Source: JACCYJ01 sp038198775
GTDB lineage: Bacteria; Actinomycetota; Actinomycetes; Propionibacteriales; Nocardioidaceae
Length of the DNA: 64,000 bases
NCBI GenBank assembly: GCA_038198775.1
Contig: JBBPZV010000029.1
Location: 35,865-99,864 of the forward strand
Direction: 5' to 3'
The notes under the pieces: generated by a model
Told to the model about the DNA's origin: nothing
Seen by the model: the letters and a program-made list of their open reading frames with translations, nothing else
The model's database searches: none
Position numbers and translations under genes: made by a program
In this document: positions 25,338 through 33,961 of the stretch, in pieces
Layout: every line of letters begins with the position of its first letter
Position numbering within the stretch: the first letter of the stretch is position 1

Positions 25338-26014
25338 GTGTACGACGACCCGCGCAGCGACGATGTACTGGGCCGACTTATCGCTCGGGGCGACTGGGGC
25401 CAGACGCTCACCGCGCCGGATCCCACCCACGTGGTCCTGCGCGCGCGTCGCCGCCGCAGACAGCGGCAGGCGATCGTCGTCGCGGGAGCGGGACTGGCCT
25501 GCGCCGGCGTGGTTGTGCTGGGCACCATGAACTGGTCGTCCCCGCACTTCCCCGTCGCGACCAGCCCGAGCTCCCCGGCGACGTCGACGACGCCGCCGCC
25601 AGCTGCCCAGGCGCGACCCTGCAGCAACCGGCAGCTGTTCATGCCTGGCGGGGACCGAGGCAGGAGCGACGGGCTGGTGACCCAGACCGCGGTGGTCGAA
25701 AACATCGGCCGCGCCGCCTGCCGGCTCCGGCTGCCCCGCCTCGGCATCGCCAACCCGGACGGCTCGGGCCTGGTCGAGGCGAGGGTGGTGCTCACCGACG
25801 CCGGCCCACGGCTCCTGCCGGCCGGCCGGGAGCTCGTCCTCACCCTCACCGCGCCACCCGCACATGCATCCGCCCCGTCCGTGCCCGTCCGGCCGCACTG
25901 GTCGTGACCACGGACGACGGGTGGACGTACCGCGCTGCGATCCAGCCGATCCGCTTCACCGGCTGCGCCCCGCCCAAGTTGGTGGACGCCGCGGTGAGGC
26001 CCTCCGGCGGATAG
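25338..26014 (+). pseudogene. DUF4232-like single-span membrane protein, frameshifted near its end
   Basis: Starts GTG 1 nt after the sigma-factor stop. Residues 1-35 are cytosolic; RARRRRRQRQ then a membrane helix (~45-63); a Pro/Thr linker; and a DUF4232-like extracytoplasmic domain from about residue 93 (CSNRQLFM, VVENIGRAACRLRLPRLGI). Frame 0 ends at 25907, but the family's last strands (PVRARPAALVVTTDDGWTY and IRFTGCAPP) continue in frame 2 to TAG at 26014, so one base appears lost near 25860. Position suggests an anti-sigma or membrane sensor partner for the broken sigma factor. Confidence 0.7.
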
Positions 26015-26061
26015 GCCGGGGCGCCATGCCTAGTGTCAGGGCACGACAAGGGAGTGGGGCG

Positions 26062-26574
26062 ATGAAGACGGTCGAGCTGCGCCGGCACACCGACAACGAC
26101 GACGACCAGCTGAGCGACGAGGGGGTACGACAGGCTCGTGCGGTCGCCGAGCGGTTGACCCCCCCGTACGACCTGTACGTCTCGACCGGGGCCGGCCGGG
26201 CCACGCAGACGCTGGAGATCTGGCAGCACGAGGTGGGCGCGGCATCCCCGGTCCAAACCGAGCTGGGGCTGCGCTCAGAGCACGAGGACCGCTGGAAGGA
26301 CACCTACGCCGCGGCCGAGAGCCCCGAGCTGGCCCGGATGCTGGAGACGGACTCCGACTTCGTCCACGCCGACGCGGCGTCGCTGGGTGCCGCGCTCGGA
26401 AGCGTCTTCGACCGGCTCCCGGAGAACGGCACCGCGTTGGTGTGCGGCCACAGTCCCACCAACGAAGCGGCGGTCCTCGGACTCACCGGGGTGGTCGTCG
26501 ACGCTCTCGACAAGGGTGCGGCGATCCGGGTGACCCAAGGCGCTGGCGAATACCGGGTCGAGCCGCTGCCGTGA
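26062..26574 (+). CDS. Histidine phosphatase superfamily protein (SixA-like)
   Basis: 170 aa. ELRRHTDNDDDQLSDEGVRQARAVAERL carries the catalytic His in an RHT (normally RHG) motif; LYVSTGAGRATQTLEIW supplies the second Arg; and ALVCGHSPTNEAAV carries the second catalytic His. Small size and the simple core fit SixA-type phosphohistidine phosphatases. Substrate unknown. GGGAG lies 8 nt before the ATG. Confidence 0.85.
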   Translation: MKTVELRRHTDNDDDQLSDEGVRQARAVAERLTPPYDLYVSTGAGRATQTLEIWQHEVGAASPVQTELGLRSEHEDRWKDTYAAAESPELARMLETDSDFVHADAASLGAALGSVFDRLPENGTALVCGHSPTNEAAVLGLTGVVVDALDKGAAIRVTQGAGEYRVEPLP

Positions 26575-26584
26575 CGGCTGCTGG

Positions 26585-28231
26585 TCAGGGCCGGTGACTG
26601 AGCCGGAGCCAGCGGTAGCCGGACCCGGCGAGCTGAAGCCCGTTCAGCGACCGGTCCACCCGCTGGTACGACCGGTCGGCGAACACCTCGACGGGTTCCT
26701 CGGCCTGGTCCGGTTGGGGGCCCACGTCGACGCTCACATCCGCTTCACCCAGGTTGTGCAGGAAAAGCAGAACGCCTTGGGGGGCGTCGAACCGGTGGGC
26801 CAGCACCGAGCTCGGCTCGACCCGTAGCACGGTGCAGTTGCCCTGGCCGACCTCGGGGCACTCCCGAAGCGTGCGGAGCATCCGCTCGAACCAGCCCAGC
26901 AGTGAGTCGGCGTCTCGCCGCTGCTCGGCGACGTTGACGCGCCGGTAGCCGAACTCGCCGGCGGAGATGACCGGACGGACCAGCCGGCCCGGCGCCGCGG
27001 TTGAGAAGCCCGCGTTGTCCTCGGTCGACCACTGCATCGGGGTGCGGATCGCGTTGCGTTCCTCCAGCGAAAGGTCGTCACCCATCCCGATCTCCTCGCC
27101 GTACCGCAGCACCGGAGTTCCGGGCAGGGTGAACTGAAGGCTGTACGCGAGCCGCAGCCGGCGCTGGTCACCGCCGAGCATCGGCGCCAGCCGGCGCCGT
27201 ATCCCCCGCCCGTACAGCTGCATCCTCGGCTCCGGGCCGAACGCGGCGAACACCTCGGCCTGCTCGTCCTTGGTGAGCCGGCTCAGGTCGACCTCGTCGT
27301 GGTTGCGCAGGAACGTCGCCCACTGCGCGTCCGCGGGGATCTGCGGTGACTCCTCCAGCGTGGTGCGGATCGGACCGCTGTCGCCGCGTGCCAGCGCGAG
27401 CAGCGTGCGCACCGACAGCAGGAAGTCGAAGAGCATCGGCAACCGGTTGGTGCTCCCGCCCTCGTCGCCGAAGTATCGCACCAGCTCCTGAGCGGCCACG
27501 TTGGCCTCGGCGAGGATGACCGCGTCGCCGCGCCGCCACGACAGGCGGTCGCGGTAGCGGGTGAGCAGGTCGAAGTCCTTGGGCGAGTTCGGGTTGCCCG
27601 GCTCGGTCAGCTCGATGATGAACGGTGCGGCGTCCATCCGGAAGCCGGCCACACCCAGCTGCAACCAGAAGCCGATGATCTTCTCGATCTCGACCCGGAC
27701 GGCCTCGGAGGCGGCGTTGAGGTCGGGCTGGAAGCGGTAGAAGCGGTGGTAGTACCACTCCTGCGCTTGCTCGTCCCAGCTCCAGGTCTCCTCCTGGTGA
27801 CCCGGGAACACCATTCCCTGCTTGCGGTCCGATGGCTCGCTGGGCGACCAGACGTACCAGTCGCGGTACGGGGACTCCCTGGACGCCCGGGCACTGCGGA
27901 ACCACGGGTGCTCGTCGGAGGTGTGGTTCACGACAAGGTCGATGATCACCCGCAGGCCGCGGTTCGCGGCCTGGTGCACCAGCTCGGCGAAGTCGCCCAG
28001 TGTTCCGAGCCGCGGGTCGACCCCGTAGAAGTCGCTGACGTCGTAGCCGTCGTCGCGCTGGGGCGAGGGGTGAATCGGGTTCAGCCACAGGCAGGTCACG
28101 CCGAGCCGGGCCAGATAGTCCAGCCGACTGATCAGGCCCTTGATGTCCCCCACACCGTCGCCGTCGGAGTCCTGGAAGGAGTCGACGTCGAGGCAGTAGA
28201 CGACCGCCTGCTCGTACCACCGGTCGACCAT
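26585..28231 (-). CDS. GH13 alpha-amylase family enzyme, trehalose-synthase-like
   Basis: 548 aa. (beta/alpha)8 barrel with VVNHTSDEHPWF (100-111), GFRMDAAPF (nucleophile Asp200), ILAEAN (acid/base Glu242) and LRNHDEVDL (Asp312). The start DRWYEQAVVYCLDVDSFQDSDGDGVGDIKGL and the E-Y-G-like middle resemble TreS (maltose alpha-D-glucosyltransferase) and oligo-1,6-glucosidase relatives. No signal peptide, so intracellular. GAGGAGG lies 5 nt before the ATG. Exact reaction uncertain. Confidence 0.88.
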   Translation of the reverse strand: MVDRWYEQAVVYCLDVDSFQDSDGDGVGDIKGLISRLDYLARLGVTCLWLNPIHPSPQRDDGYDVSDFYGVDPRLGTLGDFAELVHQAANRGLRVIIDLVVNHTSDEHPWFRSARASRESPYRDWYVWSPSEPSDRKQGMVFPGHQEETWSWDEQAQEWYYHRFYRFQPDLNAASEAVRVEIEKIIGFWLQLGVAGFRMDAAPFIIELTEPGNPNSPKDFDLLTRYRDRLSWRRGDAVILAEANVAAQELVRYFGDEGGSTNRLPMLFDFLLSVRTLLALARGDSGPIRTTLEESPQIPADAQWATFLRNHDEVDLSRLTKDEQAEVFAAFGPEPRMQLYGRGIRRRLAPMLGGDQRRLRLAYSLQFTLPGTPVLRYGEEIGMGDDLSLEERNAIRTPMQWSTEDNAGFSTAAPGRLVRPVISAGEFGYRRVNVAEQRRDADSLLGWFERMLRTLRECPEVGQGNCTVLRVEPSSVLAHRFDAPQGVLLFLHNLGEADVSVDVGPQPDQAEEPVEVFADRSYQRVDRSLNGLQLAGSGYRWLRLSHRP

Positions 28232-28304
28232 GCTGCCTCCTCGGCTGGCTCGGGTCCCGGGCCGTACGCTACTTCGCCGCCACGGCGACACCTGGCATCA
28301 CGGG

Positions 28305-29327
28305 TCAGCGGCGGAACTCGGCTCGGACCCCGAGCAGCCGCACCGGGCGCCGCTGCTCGAACCGCTCCAGGGCAGCGAGCGCGGCTCGCTCCAGCACCTC
28401 GACGTCGCTCGTCGACTCGTCCAACGCCGAGCCGTGGGTGGTGGTGAAGAACGGCGCGAAGCGTACCTTCACCACCACCCGGTCCGCCGCCCGTCGTTCG
28501 GAACGAACGTCGGCCGCCACCTGGCGCGCCAGCGCGCGCACCTGCTCCGTGACCTGACTCCAGTCCTCGAGATCTCGCTGGAAGGTGACCTCTCGGCTGC
28601 GGGAGCGGGGCACGTACGGCGTACCCACCACAGGCGTCCGGTCCCGCCCGTTGGCCAGCCGGATCAGCCACGGACCGTTCGCCGGGCCGAACGCCGAGAC
28701 CAGCTCGACCCGGCCCGCGGCGGCCAGCTCGGAAACGGTGGTGATGCCGAGACCGGCCAGCCGCTTGACGGTCTTGCGGCCGACGCCCCACAGCGCGTCG
28801 GGCTCTCGGTCACCGAGCACGTCGAACCAGGTGTCGGCGGTCAGTGCGAAGACCCCGGCGGGCTTGCCGAAGCCGGTGGCGATCTTGGCCTGCAGCCGGT
28901 TCTCCCCGATGCCGACCGAGCTCTCCAGCCGGGTGCGCGCGCGGACCAGGTCCTGGACCTCGCGGGCGTACGCCTCCGGGTCGTCGGTCTCCACCGCGAG
29001 GAACGCCTCGTCCCAGCCGAGCACCTCCACGACCGCGTCCAGCTCCCGCAGTGCCGCCATCACCTGGGCCGACACACCCTTGTAGTGCTCCTTGTCGACC
29101 GGCAGGAACACCGCCTCGAGACAGCGCCTGGCTGCGGTGCGCAGCGGCACCCCGGAGTGCACGCCGCAGGCTCGGGCGGCGTACGACGCGGTCGCGACCA
29201 CCCCCCGCTTGGTCGGGTCACCGTCGCCGCCGACCACCACCGGCCGCCCGGCCAGCTCCGGGCGGCGCAGCATCTCGACCGCGGCGAGAAACTGGTCGAG
29301 GTCGACGTGGAGCACCCAGCGGGTCAC
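28305..29327 (-). CDS. dinB: DNA polymerase IV-like Y-family polymerase
   Basis: 340 aa from GTG at 29327. Catalytic Asp and steric gate in VLHVDLDQFLAAVE; palm site LGWDEAFLAVETDDPE keeps Asp-Glu; helix-hairpin-helix LWGVGRKTVKRLAGLGITTVSELAA; little-finger region RSREVTFQRDLEDW. The usual SIDEAYLD is LGWDEAFLA, so it is divergent. GTG overlaps the upstream nuclease stop by 4 nt (GTGA). Translesion synthesis enzyme; coupled expression with the ERCC4 nuclease is notable. Confidence 0.9.
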   Translation of the reverse strand: MTRWVLHVDLDQFLAAVEMLRRPELAGRPVVVGGDGDPTKRGVVATASYAARACGVHSGVPLRTAARRCLEAVFLPVDKEHYKGVSAQVMAALRELDAVVEVLGWDEAFLAVETDDPEAYAREVQDLVRARTRLESSVGIGENRLQAKIATGFGKPAGVFALTADTWFDVLGDREPDALWGVGRKTVKRLAGLGITTVSELAAAGRVELVSAFGPANGPWLIRLANGRDRTPVVGTPYVPRSRSREVTFQRDLEDWSQVTEQVRALARQVAADVRSERRAADRVVVKVRFAPFFTTTHGSALDESTSDVEVLERAALAALERFEQRRPVRLLGVRAEFRR

Positions 29328-30304
29328 GCCTGTGAACCGGCGTGCGCCCGGTCGTAGGCAGCCCAGACCTCCGGGCGCAGCCGACCGCGGTCGGCGACGT
29401 CGTGCCCGTGCGCCAGTGCCCAGCTGCGAACCTCCGCCGTGCTCGGCTCCCGCGGCGGCAACGGCGCGCCGGACGGCCAGGCGGTGACCACGACTTCGGC
29501 GAGCCGCTCCTCGGCGATCGAAGCCGCTGCCGCGGCCAGGAACCGGTACGTCCACTCCTGTGCCAGGCCGCGAGTCTCGCAGAAGGTGATCGGGACGCTC
29601 GGCCAGCGCACCTGACACTCCGCGATACCTTCGGCGACCACGCTGGGGCGGACCCGGTCGAGCTTGAAAACCGCCGAGTACCGGTCCTCGACCACCACCG
29701 CGGCCCGCGGCAACGAGGCGAGCTCGGCGAGCGCGTACCGCAGCCGCCCGGAGGTCAGCGTGCTGACCAGGTCGGCCAGGCTCTTGCGCTCCACCGCGGC
29801 GACCAGCTGGCCGTCGACCTCCACGCCGTAGTCACCGACCGGCAGCCCGCGCCGCGAGGTTGCCACCTGCTGGCGTCCGAAGCCGTACGCATGTCGCTCG
29901 TGGCTGTCGACGAGGATCTCGAGCTCGGCCATCCCCGATGCTCGGCTGGTGGGCAGCGTGACGTTGGGGCGCGCCTGCTTAGCGGTTCTCGCGGTCTGCC
30001 AGAAGATCACCTGGCGACCCCCGCGGACCCTCGTCAGCACGAACTGCGAACGGCTCTCGCGGCCCCGGTCAAGCACGAGGTCGATCGCCGCCCCCCGCCG
30101 CTCACACGAGCGGACCCCGACCCGCTCGACGATGTCCGCCCCCTCGGGCCACTCCGGTGCCCGGTGGCAGTAGACCTTCGCCGTCCGGGGCCAGGTGTCC
30201 CGTGCCTTGAGGACGACGCCGTCGCGACCGAGCGGGACCCGCAGCAGGTACGGCAGCGTCGACTCCGGGTCCGGGTTGCGGGCCACCACGAAGTCGTCGG
30301 GCAC
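29324..30304 (-). CDS. ERCC4-domain nuclease fused to Lsr2-type DNA-binding tail
   Basis: 326 aa. Residues 1-~120: an N-terminal domain with no name I recognise. Residues ~127-262: ERCC4/XPF-type nuclease with LEILVDSHERHAYGFG (Asp133), LPVGDYGVEVDGQ and AAVERKSLADLVSTL (Glu172, Arg173, Lys174), matching the V-E-R-K-x3-D motif. Residues 285-320: STAEVRSWALAHGHDVADRGRLRPEVWAAY, the Lsr2 C-terminal DNA-binding fold with DRGR in place of RGR. It would cut branched or damaged DNA, guided by minor-groove AT-tract binding. GTG at 30304 is a chosen start; the frame is open upstream. Confidence 0.85.
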   Translation of the reverse strand: MPDDFVVARNPDPESTLPYLLRVPLGRDGVVLKARDTWPRTAKVYCHRAPEWPEGADIVERVGVRSCERRGAAIDLVLDRGRESRSQFVLTRVRGGRQVIFWQTARTAKQARPNVTLPTSRASGMAELEILVDSHERHAYGFGRQQVATSRRGLPVGDYGVEVDGQLVAAVERKSLADLVSTLTSGRLRYALAELASLPRAAVVVEDRYSAVFKLDRVRPSVVAEGIAECQVRWPSVPITFCETRGLAQEWTYRFLAAAAASIAEERLAEVVVTAWPSGAPLPPREPSTAEVRSWALAHGHDVADRGRLRPEVWAAYDRAHAGSQA

Positions 30305-30354
30305 GAGGTCCAGTGTGGCAAAGTGGGTCCGGCTGCGGCGCCGGTGACTGGTGC

Positions 30355-31578
30355 CTACGCCACGGACCGCGGGGCGTCCAGCGCGTGGCGCAGCCCGGGG
30401 AGGAGGAATCCCGTCGGCCGCCACAGCCGCTCCATCTCCTCGGTGCTGAAGCGGGTGCGGTGCGACAGTGCCGCTGCGATGCAGCCGACCCACTCGGTCA
30501 GCAACCCGTCGAGGACCTCCCGACACGCCAGGAACTCGCCCACCGGTGTGCCGGACAGCAGCTCGAAGACACGGGGGCCGCCGGCGGCCGAGGTGACCGC
30601 CAGCCCACGCAACCGCATCAGCAGGTCGCCCCAGCCATCTCGCGACTGGACGAACATGTGGGCCAGCAGGGCCGTGCGTGTCTCGTCCAGCGGCGCCAGC
30701 AGCTCCCGGACCAAGGACAGCACCTGCGGGCAGGCGTACCAGTCAGGTCCGGCGACCATGCCGCTCGGCGAGGCGGCCGCCCGCCACGGCCCCAGGCCCG
30801 CCAACCGCAACCCGTCGTCGGCGACGTCGGCGACCACCTGCAGGGTCAGCGCCGCCTCCAGCCCCTCGCACAGCACCCCGGACATCCCGCGGTGCAGATC
30901 CGGTGTCTCGTTCGCCGCCATGCCGGTGATCGCTAGCACCTCCCGCCAGCGGGCCGTCCCGGGGGGCGGCCCGCTGATGCGCCGGACGAGCTGCTCGGCT
31001 GACGTTCGCGCCGCCGACACCGCCGTGACCCGTCCCACCGGCCGGGCGGTCGCGGCGGTCAGCGCGAGCACGCGGCGAGGGCCGAAGGAAAGGTCCGCGT
31101 CGAGCTGACGGGTGATGAAGTCGACCAGCTCGACCGGCGAGGCGAGTGCGACGGCGACTCCCTGGGCCAGCACCAGCGGGGTCAGCGGCCCGAAGGGCTG
31201 GTCGACGTCGAACGCGGCGGTCGGCCTTGGCCGGCGCCATCCTGGTGGTGCCTTCCGGCTGGTGGGGACGGTCGCGAGCAGTGCCGCCAGGTCGGCGCGG
31301 CACCGCCGCTCGTTGGCCGCACCGGTGACGGGCCCGACCGGCTCCCGCTCCAAGCACCAACGCAGCGGCAGCACCGACGCCCCGGGGGGCACCCAGTCCG
31401 CGCCGGGGTCGGTGCCGTCGGTCGGTCGGGCCCACAGGTGCAGCTCAGACAGGCCGCGCAGCGCCAACCCGACGGTGTACGCGAAGTCGCCCCCGATGCT
31501 GTCGGGGTCGAAGACGTTCTGCACCGTCCAGAACGGCCGCACCCTGCCGTTCGCGACATCAGGCGACACCTTGGTCAC
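30355..31578 (-). CDS. Protein of unknown function with DUF4262-like N-terminus
   Basis: 407 aa from GTG at 31578 with GGGAGGTGG 5-6 nt upstream. The first ~65 residues (TVQNVFDPDSIGGDFAYTVGL, then LSELHLWAR) weakly recall DUF4262. A middle region VLALTAATARPVGRVTAV and a C-terminal helical part do not match a family I recognise. No signal peptide or membrane helix. Stands alone upstream of the nuclease/DinB operon, with a 50-bp gap. Confidence 0.6.
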   Translation of the reverse strand: MTKVSPDVANGRVRPFWTVQNVFDPDSIGGDFAYTVGLALRGLSELHLWARPTDGTDPGADWVPPGASVLPLRWCLEREPVGPVTGAANERRCRADLAALLATVPTSRKAPPGWRRPRPTAAFDVDQPFGPLTPLVLAQGVAVALASPVELVDFITRQLDADLSFGPRRVLALTAATARPVGRVTAVSAARTSAEQLVRRISGPPPGTARWREVLAITGMAANETPDLHRGMSGVLCEGLEAALTLQVVADVADDGLRLAGLGPWRAAASPSGMVAGPDWYACPQVLSLVRELLAPLDETRTALLAHMFVQSRDGWGDLLMRLRGLAVTSAAGGPRVFELLSGTPVGEFLACREVLDGLLTEWVGCIAAALSHRTRFSTEEMERLWRPTGFLLPGLRHALDAPRSVA

Positions 31579-31720
31579 ACCGCCACCTCCCTCACTGCTG
31601 ACGGTAGGCGCGCCGTCCGGCAGCGGGGCGACTTGATCGCCGGCTGTGGACAGCTGGCCTGGCCGAGGAGGTGGCTTGATGCGGGTGGAACGGGCACGGC
31701 ACCACGCCCGCCCTCACGGT

Positions 31721-32983
31721 CTATGTCTCGGCGCCTCCCTGGCCAGCCGACGTGGGCGGCTGCCCGTCAGCGGGCTTGGCCGCACGCTCGGAGTCCGGTG
31801 CAGACACGACCACTCGCAGCGCCGCGCGCAGCGTCTCCACGGTCTGTGCCCAGCCCGCGGCCTCGTGCCTCGCGGCCGCGAACTCGTCGTGGTCCCCGGT
31901 GGCCTCCGCCTGGTCGCCCCTGGTTCGCCAGGAGATCTCCTCTTCCGAAGCACGCCGCAGCAAGTGGCGGATCAGGTCCGCGTCGTGGCGGCACACCCGC
32001 GCGGCGGTGGCCGCATCGACCGACCCTTCGCCCTCGGGGTCGAGGTGCATGAGCGTCACCAGTTCCGGCGCCAACTCGCCAGGATCGGTGTCGGCATCCG
32101 CCCGTCGCCCGCTCAGCCGGGCCGCGAACGGCTCATCCGCGTCCTCCACCACTCCCCACACCAGTTGCAGTGCGTCCGCCAGGTGGGCCGGAACGAACGG
32201 CATGGCCGGCAACGTCACCACGGCGAACACTGAGTCGTCCACCAGCAGGTACTTGACGAGCGTGGAGCGACGGTTGAGGTCGCCGACCACCTCGGCGGCG
32301 CGAGTACGCCCCGCCAGGTCGCGGACGAGCGGCGCGACAATCTCGACCACCGGCATGTCCCGGCGTACCCGCACGTACATCACCGCCTCCCCGATCCAGA
32401 CGGGAATGTCACCGTCGGCGTCCCTCACCGGCGGATGTCCGAACACCGGGGTGAGCGTCTCGTCGACCAGCCGCTGCAGGTCATCAGCGTCCTGCGGCGA
32501 GCAGATGGCGGGCGCCGCGCGCTCAGGCGCCACCGGAGGTGCCGGTGGCTCTACGGTGAGGAAGGACGGGTGCGCAACACTCCAGACCTCGCGGAACGCG
32601 CGCACGGTCATGACGGCGAGCCGATCGGCGTACGCGGGAGCCAGGTCGATGCGGTGGCCCGGCGGCTCGGTCGCGGACTCCTGGCCGGACTGGTCGGCGG
32701 GCGTCTCCCATCCGAGTGCGGTCAGCAGCCGTTCGCCGGACTCGTCGACGGCGAAGCCTGGGGCAAGGCCTGCGTTGCCCGACACCTCGCAGCGGATCCG
32801 ACCACCGTCGGCATCGAACCGAACGTACGGCGCGGCGCCGTCGCCCTCGGCAATCCCGGCCAACTGGATGACCAGATGGTCGCCGTCCCCCATCGCCGAG
32901 ATCTGGTCGCCCAGCCAGCGCCGGAACCCCTGCCATGCCTGATCGTTGGCGCGGTCGAAGTCGAACTCGGCCTGCTCGCTCAT
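31721..32983 (-). CDS. TY-Chap/YbjN-like domain protein
   Basis: 420 aa from ATG at 32983 with GGGAGGA 4 nt upstream. Residues ~10-95 (AWQGFRRWLGDQISAMGDGDHLVIQLAG through GLAPGFAVDESGERLLTALGWETP) resemble the N-terminal TY-Chap domain. Residues ~180-310 (DADDLQRLVDETLTPVFG, VEIVAPLVRDLAGRTRAAEVVGDLNRRS, YLLVDDSVFAVVTLPAMPFVPAHL) resemble the YbjN/type III secretion chaperone-like fold. The C-terminal ~100 residues are helical and charged. Actinobacterial proteins of this type are linked to protein-protein chaperoning; function unknown. Confidence 0.72.
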   Translation of the reverse strand: MSEQAEFDFDRANDQAWQGFRRWLGDQISAMGDGDHLVIQLAGIAEGDGAAPYVRFDADGGRIRCEVSGNAGLAPGFAVDESGERLLTALGWETPADQSGQESATEPPGHRIDLAPAYADRLAVMTVRAFREVWSVAHPSFLTVEPPAPPVAPERAAPAICSPQDADDLQRLVDETLTPVFGHPPVRDADGDIPVWIGEAVMYVRVRRDMPVVEIVAPLVRDLAGRTRAAEVVGDLNRRSTLVKYLLVDDSVFAVVTLPAMPFVPAHLADALQLVWGVVEDADEPFAARLSGRRADADTDPGELAPELVTLMHLDPEGEGSVDAATAARVCRHDADLIRHLLRRASEEEISWRTRGDQAEATGDHDEFAAARHEAAGWAQTVETLRAALRVVVSAPDSERAAKPADGQPPTSAGQGGAET

Positions 32984-33382
32984 GTGTCCTCCCGGACGGT
33001 CGGGAGGCAGCCGGCGGGAACCGCCGACGGCCCGGCTTGGCCGGTCAGCTGTGGCTGAACGGCCCGGGTCTTCTCCGGAGGGCACCGTGTCGGGCGACGC
33101 GGTTGCCGGTCGGCCACGTCCGGAGGCGTGCGGCCGACGAACCACCGGCGTTGGGGGCGCCGGTGCTCTGGACCCGATCGGCTCCGCAGGAGCGGTGCCA
33201 ACAACAATAATTTTACGGCCCTGCGGTGACAGTTCGGGCCGCTTTCACGCCGGTCGCGGGTCCAAGGGCAGGCGGCGACGTTACGGTGCTGACTCGGTGC
33301 CGAGCGCGAGGAAGGATTGCCCCGATGGTGGTTCGTGACATCTGTGGTGACGACAACGGCATGAGATGGGACTGACCCCGCC
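32984..33382. other. 400-bp intergenic region with an AT-rich island
   Basis: No convincing ORF. Most of it is ordinary high-GC sequence, but 33200-33216 is an AT-rich patch containing TAAAAT on the minus strand (33215-33210) and TAATTT on the plus strand (33208-33213). Either could be a -10 hexamer for the flanking divergent genes. Confidence 0.45.
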
Positions 33383-33961
33383 GTGCCCAACATCAGCTGT
33401 GTCACCGAACGGATCTGGACCGGAGGCGACCTGCCGGCTGAGCGGGGCGAGGACGCCCTTCGCGGCGAGCTCGAAGCGATCGTCGCCCGGGGTATCAGCC
33501 ACGTCGTCGACTGCCGGATGGAGTGGTCCGACGAACGGTTCTTCGCCACTCACGCCCCCGACGTCGGCTACCTGCACCATCCCCAAGACGACGCGGGGCA
33601 GCTGATCCCCGACGCCTGGTGGGAGGAGGGCACGGCCTGGGCACGGCAGGCACTGGAAGACGCCTCGGCGCAGGTGCTGCTGCACTGCCACATGGGGATC
33701 AACCGGGGTCCGTCTCTCACGTACGCGCTGCTGCTCACGCTGGGGATCGGTCGCGTCGAGGGGCTGGACCTGGTCCGGGGGGCTCGTCCGATCGCCGCCA
33801 TGGACTACGCCGAACAGGCCTGCGACTGGTGGCTCCGCCGCACCGGCGGCGACGACACGACCAGGGCCGCGGCGCAGCGAGACATCGCGAGATGGCGAGA
33901 GCACAACCCGCTCGACGTCGTTCGCGTCATCCGTACCGCTCAGCTCGACCGCGGGGCGTAG
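33383..33961 (+). CDS. Dual-specificity protein phosphatase
   Basis: 192 aa from GTG. The P-loop LLHCHMGINRGPS gives C-x5-R, and HVVDCRMEWSDE carries the general-acid Asp region. FATHAPDVGYLHHPQDDAGQ is the usual DSP segment. Dephosphorylates Ser/Thr/Tyr or phospholipid substrates; substrate unknown. Its 3' end overlaps the convergent recD by 22 bp. No Shine-Dalgarno is obvious before the GTG. Confidence 0.85.
   Translation: MPNISCVTERIWTGGDLPAERGEDALRGELEAIVARGISHVVDCRMEWSDERFFATHAPDVGYLHHPQDDAGQLIPDAWWEEGTAWARQALEDASAQVLLHCHMGINRGPSLTYALLLTLGIGRVEGLDLVRGARPIAAMDYAEQACDWWLRRTGGDDTTRAAAQRDIARWREHNPLDVVRVIRTAQLDRGA

Noticed and set aside
24805..25530. 241-aa protein in frame 1 across the sigma-factor locus
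   Set aside because: Only its first ~60 residues match a sigma factor; the remainder is out-of-frame sequence through the region 4 coding DNA.
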